Shown here: one piece after another, positions 60,671 to 64,000 of the stretch
Layout of the letters: each line of letters starts with the position of its first letter
Position numbering within the stretch: position 1 is the first letter of the stretch
Assembly: GCA_011523635.1 (NCBI GenBank)
Contig: WTGI01000059.1
Location: 1-64,000 of the forward strand
DNA: 64,000 nt
Direction of reading: 5' to 3'
Source: Acidimicrobiia bacterium
GTDB taxonomy: Bacteria > Actinomycetota > Acidimicrobiia > Spongiisociales > Spongiisociaceae
The notes under the pieces: model-generated
The model's input: the letters and a program-made list of their open reading frames with translations, nothing else
Told to the model about the DNA's origin: nothing
The model's database searches: none
Made by a program: the position numbers and the translations under genes

Positions 60671-61837
60671 ATGACTCATGTCCCCGTAACTCACATCACC
60701 TCGGATGCCGAGCGCGCCCGCCGCTACGCAGCCCTCCGGGAGGCCATGGCCGGCGCCGGCATGGATGCCTTCGTCATCTGTAGCAGGGGCGACGAGTTCG
60801 TGCGGGGACGGGTCCAGTACGTGAGCGACATCTTCCAGTGGGCCGGTCGCGGCTTCGTGGTTCTCCCGATGAAGGGCGAGGCCAGCTTCGTGGTGGATCC
60901 GTTGTGGGGCACCGGCTATGCCATGCAGGGCATGTGGCTGAACGACTACCGCCAGCCCGACGACGCCGGCACCGAGATCGGGGCGATCCTGTCCGACCAT
61001 GGTCTCGCCACCGGCACCATCGGGATCGTCGGTCTGGCCGACATCACCTCGGTGGCCGACTACAACAGCATGAAGAACGCCCTCCCCAACGCCAACTGGG
61101 TGGACGCCACGGATCTCTTCGATGACGTGCGGGCCATCAAGAGCCAGGAGGAGATCGACTCCACCATCGAGACCGGCAACATCATGCGCCGGGTCTTCAA
61201 CGCTCTCGAGGCGGAGATCCGTCCGGGCGTCCAGGAGGTGGACGTGCTCTCGGAGGCCCACCGGCTGGCCCGCCAGTTGGGCTGCATGGAGGGCATCGCC
61301 CTGATGGGACGTGCGCCCTTCAAGTGCTTCGGCCCCGGTACCCGCGGCGTGATCGAGAAGGACGATGTGATGGTCATCGATCTGGAGTGGGGCGGGCCGC
61401 TTGGCTACTGGGTGGAAGTCCGCCGGGTGTACAGCTTCAACCCGCCCAACGACGAGCAGAAGGCCTTCTGGGAGATGCGGGTCGAGAGCTTCGAGGCGTG
61501 CGTGCAGGCCATGAAGGCGGGCGAGGACTCCGACACCGTCCTTGACGCCCGCGACCGGGTCTACGACAAGTACGGGTACGACGCCAGGGACGCCAACTCC
61601 TACACCGCCCACGGGATCGGCATCGACTCGTTGGAGCCCCCGTGGGTGCCGGGCAAGCGCCGCATCATGGAAGAGAACATGATGATCAACCTCCACCCCG
61701 CCATCGGCGGCTTCTCGGATGCAGAGACGGGCGCCCGGTTGGGCGGCATCAGCATCGCCGACAACGTTCTGGTCGGTCCCGACGGCGGTACTCGCATGGT
61801 CGACCAGGCCGATGAATGGATCGTCCTCGACGCCTAG
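60671..61837 (+). CDS. M24 (pita-bread) family protein, creatinase/Xaa-Pro peptidase homologue
   Basis: 388 residues: N-terminal creatinase-type domain (about 1-150), C-terminal pita-bread domain. Expected ligand sites: first Asp present in 'VMVIDLEWGG'; second is Glu in 'YWVEVRR'; His present in 'YTAHGIGID'; the EPG Glu is replaced ('MINLHPAIGG'), and the last Glu ('RIED') reads 'ISIADNVLVG'. At least two metal ligands are therefore missing, so dinuclear aminopeptidase activity is unlikely; a metal-free creatinase-type hydrolase or a lyase related to M24 is more plausible. Followed by an epimerase and an aminotransferase. Confidence 0.78.
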   Translation: MTHVPVTHITSDAERARRYAALREAMAGAGMDAFVICSRGDEFVRGRVQYVSDIFQWAGRGFVVLPMKGEASFVVDPLWGTGYAMQGMWLNDYRQPDDAGTEIGAILSDHGLATGTIGIVGLADITSVADYNSMKNALPNANWVDATDLFDDVRAIKSQEEIDSTIETGNIMRRVFNALEAEIRPGVQEVDVLSEAHRLARQLGCMEGIALMGRAPFKCFGPGTRGVIEKDDVMVIDLEWGGPLGYWVEVRRVYSFNPPNDEQKAFWEMRVESFEACVQAMKAGEDSDTVLDARDRVYDKYGYDARDANSYTAHGIGIDSLEPPWVPGKRRIMEENMMINLHPAIGGFSDAETGARLGGISIADNVLVGPDGGTRMVDQADEWIVLDA

Positions 61838-62107
61838 CCCGACGTCCAGGAGATCGAATGTCAGAGCAGGTCGGGCGCACGGTCCGGCCTGCTTCCTACC
61901 TGATGGCCGGCCCCGGACGCCGTCTCTCCGGTGGTTCCGGACGCGCTGCGGCGTATCCCCGGATGGCCGGGAGGAGTCCAACCAGTGACCACTAACATCG
62001 TCAGGCCGACCCGAGTTCATTGGCAGTGACATCCGAGCCGGGGGGCAGACCGACAGCAACTGATTGAGCCTGCGCGCGAGCGCGGGGGAAGGGAACAGCA
62101 AGTCGAG

Positions 62108-63040
62108 ATGAGAGTATTGATCACCGGCGCAGCCGGGTTCTTCGGACGGGCACTGGTCCGGGCTTTCGCCCTGGGTGGAGAGCACGTGGTGGCGGCGGAC
62201 ATCCTCCCGGCGGGCGAGTTCGCTCCCCGGTCGGATACCCCGAGCGACCGGCTCGATTACGTGGTGCTGGATGTGGCCGATCCGGCCGCTTGGTCCACCG
62301 AGGTTACCGGCGAAGTCGACGCCATCGTCCACGCCGCTGCCCTCACCCCGAGCATCCAGGAGGCCAAGGAGGACCCGTCCAAGCTGGTGAACGTCAACCT
62401 CATCGGCACCCTCAATGCCCTCGAGTTCGCCCGCAGCCAGAACATGGGCAAGTTCCTGTTCATCTCCTCCGCCGGCGTGTACAACCAGTTCGACGAGGAG
62501 ACGCTCACCGAGGCGGACGCGGACGGAGGTTTCTCTCTCTACGGCTCGGCCAAGTTGGCCGCCGAGATCATGCTGTTCCGGTACGCCGACATGTTCGGTT
62601 TCGATGCCGGTGCGATCCGACCCACCTCCATGTACGGCCCGGCGGAGGAGTTCCGCGACACGCGCCCGTTCGTCACCCAGGCCAAGCAACTCGCCGACGC
62701 CGCTCTTGACGGTGTGCCGGTGCGGGTCATCGGGGCCGAAGACCGGTGTGACTGGGTGTTCGTGGACGACGTCGCCGAGGGCGCCCATCGCTTCTTCGCC
62801 GGCGGTATGAACAGCCGGGCCTTCGCCTTCTCCTCGGGTAATCCGATCCCGTTCCAGGACGTGCTGGATGCGGCGGTGGCCTCGTTCGGCGTGGTCGTGG
62901 ACGACGCCGCCGAGATGCTGGTCGACGCTACTCCCGACCGGGCCACCACGATCTCATGTGACAAGGCCCGTTCCGAGCTGGGATGGAACCCGATGGGGAT
63001 CGAGGAAGGCATGCGCCGCTACGCCGAGTTGGGTGGCTGA
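62108..63040 (+). CDS. NAD-dependent epimerase/dehydratase
   Basis: 310-residue extended SDR: 'VLITGAAGFFGRALVRAFALGGEHVVAADI' (GxxGxxG), 'VDAIVHAAALTPS', catalytic Ser in 'FLFISSAGVYNQ', YxxxK in 'FSLYGSAKLAAEIML', 'RPTSMYGPAEEF' and 'DWVFVDDVAEGAHRF'. D at the second strand end supports NAD. Substrate may be a sugar nucleotide or other hydroxy compound. The 270 bases upstream contain no supported gene. Confidence 0.87.
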   Translation: MRVLITGAAGFFGRALVRAFALGGEHVVAADILPAGEFAPRSDTPSDRLDYVVLDVADPAAWSTEVTGEVDAIVHAAALTPSIQEAKEDPSKLVNVNLIGTLNALEFARSQNMGKFLFISSAGVYNQFDEETLTEADADGGFSLYGSAKLAAEIMLFRYADMFGFDAGAIRPTSMYGPAEEFRDTRPFVTQAKQLADAALDGVPVRVIGAEDRCDWVFVDDVAEGAHRFFAGGMNSRAFAFSSGNPIPFQDVLDAAVASFGVVVDDAAEMLVDATPDRATTISCDKARSELGWNPMGIEEGMRRYAELGG

Positions 63041-63096
63041 GGGCCGCCTACCACTGATGTCCCGAACGAACCGATAGCCTCAGATATGGAGTCCCT

Positions 63097-64000
63097 ATGA
63101 GCCAGAGCAAACTGAGACAAAGGCTGGCCGAGCGCACCCTGCGGATCCGGGGCGGCCACGAGTCGCCCTACTTCCAGATCATGCGGAGGGTCGAAGGCCG
63201 CGATGACATCATCCGCCTGGTGCGGGGGGAGCCGGATATTCCGACCCCCCAGCACATTATCGACGCCGCCAAGCGATGTCTGGACACCGGGCATGTCGGC
63301 TACACCCCTCCGGGCGGGATGATCGAGCTCCGGGAAGCCATCGCCCGCAAGTTCAAGGAGGACAACAACCTCGAGTACGACGCGGCTTCCGAGATCCTGG
63401 TCACCGCCGGGGCGCAGGAATCGATGGCGGTCAGCCTCCAGACGCTCCTGGATCCCGGCGACGAGGTGCTGCTCGCCACCCCCCATTACATGGCCTACCC
63501 GGCCAACATCATCATGGCGGGCGGGCGCATCGTCTACGTGGACACGGTCGAGGAGGAGGACTTCGAGCTCAAGCCCGAGGCCATCGAGGCGGCCATCACC
63601 GACCGCACCAAGCTGCTGGTACTGGTGACCCCCAACAATCCCACCGCCGGGGTGATCACCGCCGAGACGCTGTCGGCGATCGCCGATGTGGTGCGGGCCC
63701 ATCCCGGCCTGGTGGTGATCTCCGACGAGCTCTACGAGAAGGTGGTGTACGACGGCTTCGAGCACATCTCCTTCGCCACCTTGCCGGACATGTGGGACCG
63801 GACCATCACTATCAACGGCTTCTCCAAGGCCTACAGCATGACCGGCTTCCGGGTGGGTTACATGGCGGGCCCGGCCGACTACATCCTGGCCGCCACGGAG
63901 CCGCGCCACTCCCTCAGCATCTCCACCTCCCTGCCATCCCAGCACGGCGCCCTCGCCGCGCTGGAAGGGCCGCAGGACTTTATGGCCGAGATGATGGAGG
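63097..64000 (+). CDS. Class I/II PLP aminotransferase, 3' end outside window
   Basis: Missing from the ORF track because no stop occurs before the window edge. ATG 63097 opens a frame of 301 codons: 'MSQSKLRQRLAERTLRIRGGHESPYFQIMRRVEGRDDIIRLVRGEPD' region, 'GHVGYTPPGGMIELREAIARKF', 'ILVTAGAQESMAVSLQTLLDPGDEVLL', 'VTPNNPTAGVI' (cofactor Asn), 'VISDELYEKVVYDG' (Asp/Tyr), and the PLP lysine in 'INGFSKAYSMTGFRVGYM'. Aspartate/aromatic aminotransferase-like (AAT I fold). No strong ribosome site precedes it. Probably cotranscribed with the epimerase, 56 bases upstream. Confidence 0.9.
   Translation, partial: MSQSKLRQRLAERTLRIRGGHESPYFQIMRRVEGRDDIIRLVRGEPDIPTPQHIIDAAKRCLDTGHVGYTPPGGMIELREAIARKFKEDNNLEYDAASEILVTAGAQESMAVSLQTLLDPGDEVLLATPHYMAYPANIIMAGGRIVYVDTVEEEDFELKPEAIEAAITDRTKLLVLVTPNNPTAGVITAETLSAIADVVRAHPGLVVISDELYEKVVYDGFEHISFATLPDMWDRTITINGFSKAYSMTGFRVGYMAGPADYILAATEPRHSLSISTSLPSQHGALAALEGPQDFMAEMME

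Noticed and set aside
61838-62107. Possible 45-codon ORF from ATG 61859
   Set aside because: No ribosome site, low-complexity Arg/Gly-rich product, no homology sense.
60623-62788. 721-residue minus-strand ORF over the M24 and epimerase genes
   Set aside because: Spans two well-supported plus-strand genes and the gap between them; His/Val/Gly-rich composition is typical of antisense frames.

Overview
This 64 kb window is a dense, GC-rich, strictly bacterial stretch with ATGA/GTGA stop-start overlaps, TTG and GTG starts, SLH and fibronectin type III (FN3) surface proteins, and several toxin-antitoxin modules. The style of the SLH repeats ('YCPDRPVTRAQLATFL'), the codon use and the gene content suggest a free-living or host-associated actinobacterium of the Acidimicrobiia type. 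That placement is inference only; no rRNA, tRNA or marker gene is present. No CRISPR array, intact insertion sequence, prophage or replication origin was seen.

Layout. 1-3.5 kb: end of an FN3 surface-protein gene, an AbiE-type toxin-antitoxin cassette sitting between two nearly identical 294 bp FN3 repeats, and surface-protein debris. 3.5-9.5 kb: PLP-dependent 2-amino-3-oxoacid synthase-type enzyme, a secreted SLH/FN3 metalloprotease with a frameshift before its last SLH repeat, and a CocE-type hydrolase. 9.5-17.3 kb: decayed NYN-nuclease gene, N,N-dimethylformamidase-like large subunit, TIGR04255 protein, SDR, phosphotriesterase-like hydrolase, a BrnT-like TA pair and a zinc-less MDR oxidoreductase. 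17.3-27.1 kb: complete oligopeptide-type ABC importer diverging from hydantoinase/oxoprolinase A and B. 27.1-29.1 kb: MazEF-type TA pair and a QueC-like PP-loop protein. 29.1-35.5 kb: an amine-catabolism cluster (aldehyde dehydrogenase, an aminotransferase fused to a class I glutamine amidotransferase, a second aminotransferase, a glutamine-synthetase-like ligase). 35.5-43.9 kb: molybdenum hydroxylase locus with three large subunits, one FAD and one 2Fe-2S subunit. 43.9-52.5 kb: M20 amidohydrolase, an amidohydrolase pseudogene, and an eight-gene operon joining an ECF transporter to a nucleoside phosphorylase, an ACMSD-like amidohydrolase and two SDRs. 52.6-55.4 kb: transposase debris and a mosaic FN3/helical/periplasmic-binding protein. 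55.6-64 kb: small membrane protein, frameshifted cupin, SDR, cyclase, nitrilase-type hydrolase, bicupin, carboxymuconolactone-decarboxylase-like protein, M24 hydrolase homologue, sugar-nucleotide-type epimerase and a class I aminotransferase cut by the window edge.

The common thread is uptake and stepwise breakdown of small organic nitrogen compounds: amides, hydantoins, amines, nucleosides and peptides. The most unusual items are the aminotransferase-glutamine amidotransferase fusion inside a gamma-glutamylation operon, the QueC-like protein beside mazEF, the ECF-phosphorylase-amidohydrolase operon with an 18 bp palindrome upstream, and three TA modules that each show an inverted repeat over a promoter placed to give leaderless mRNA. 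All functions are read from motifs and family knowledge; no database search was possible.
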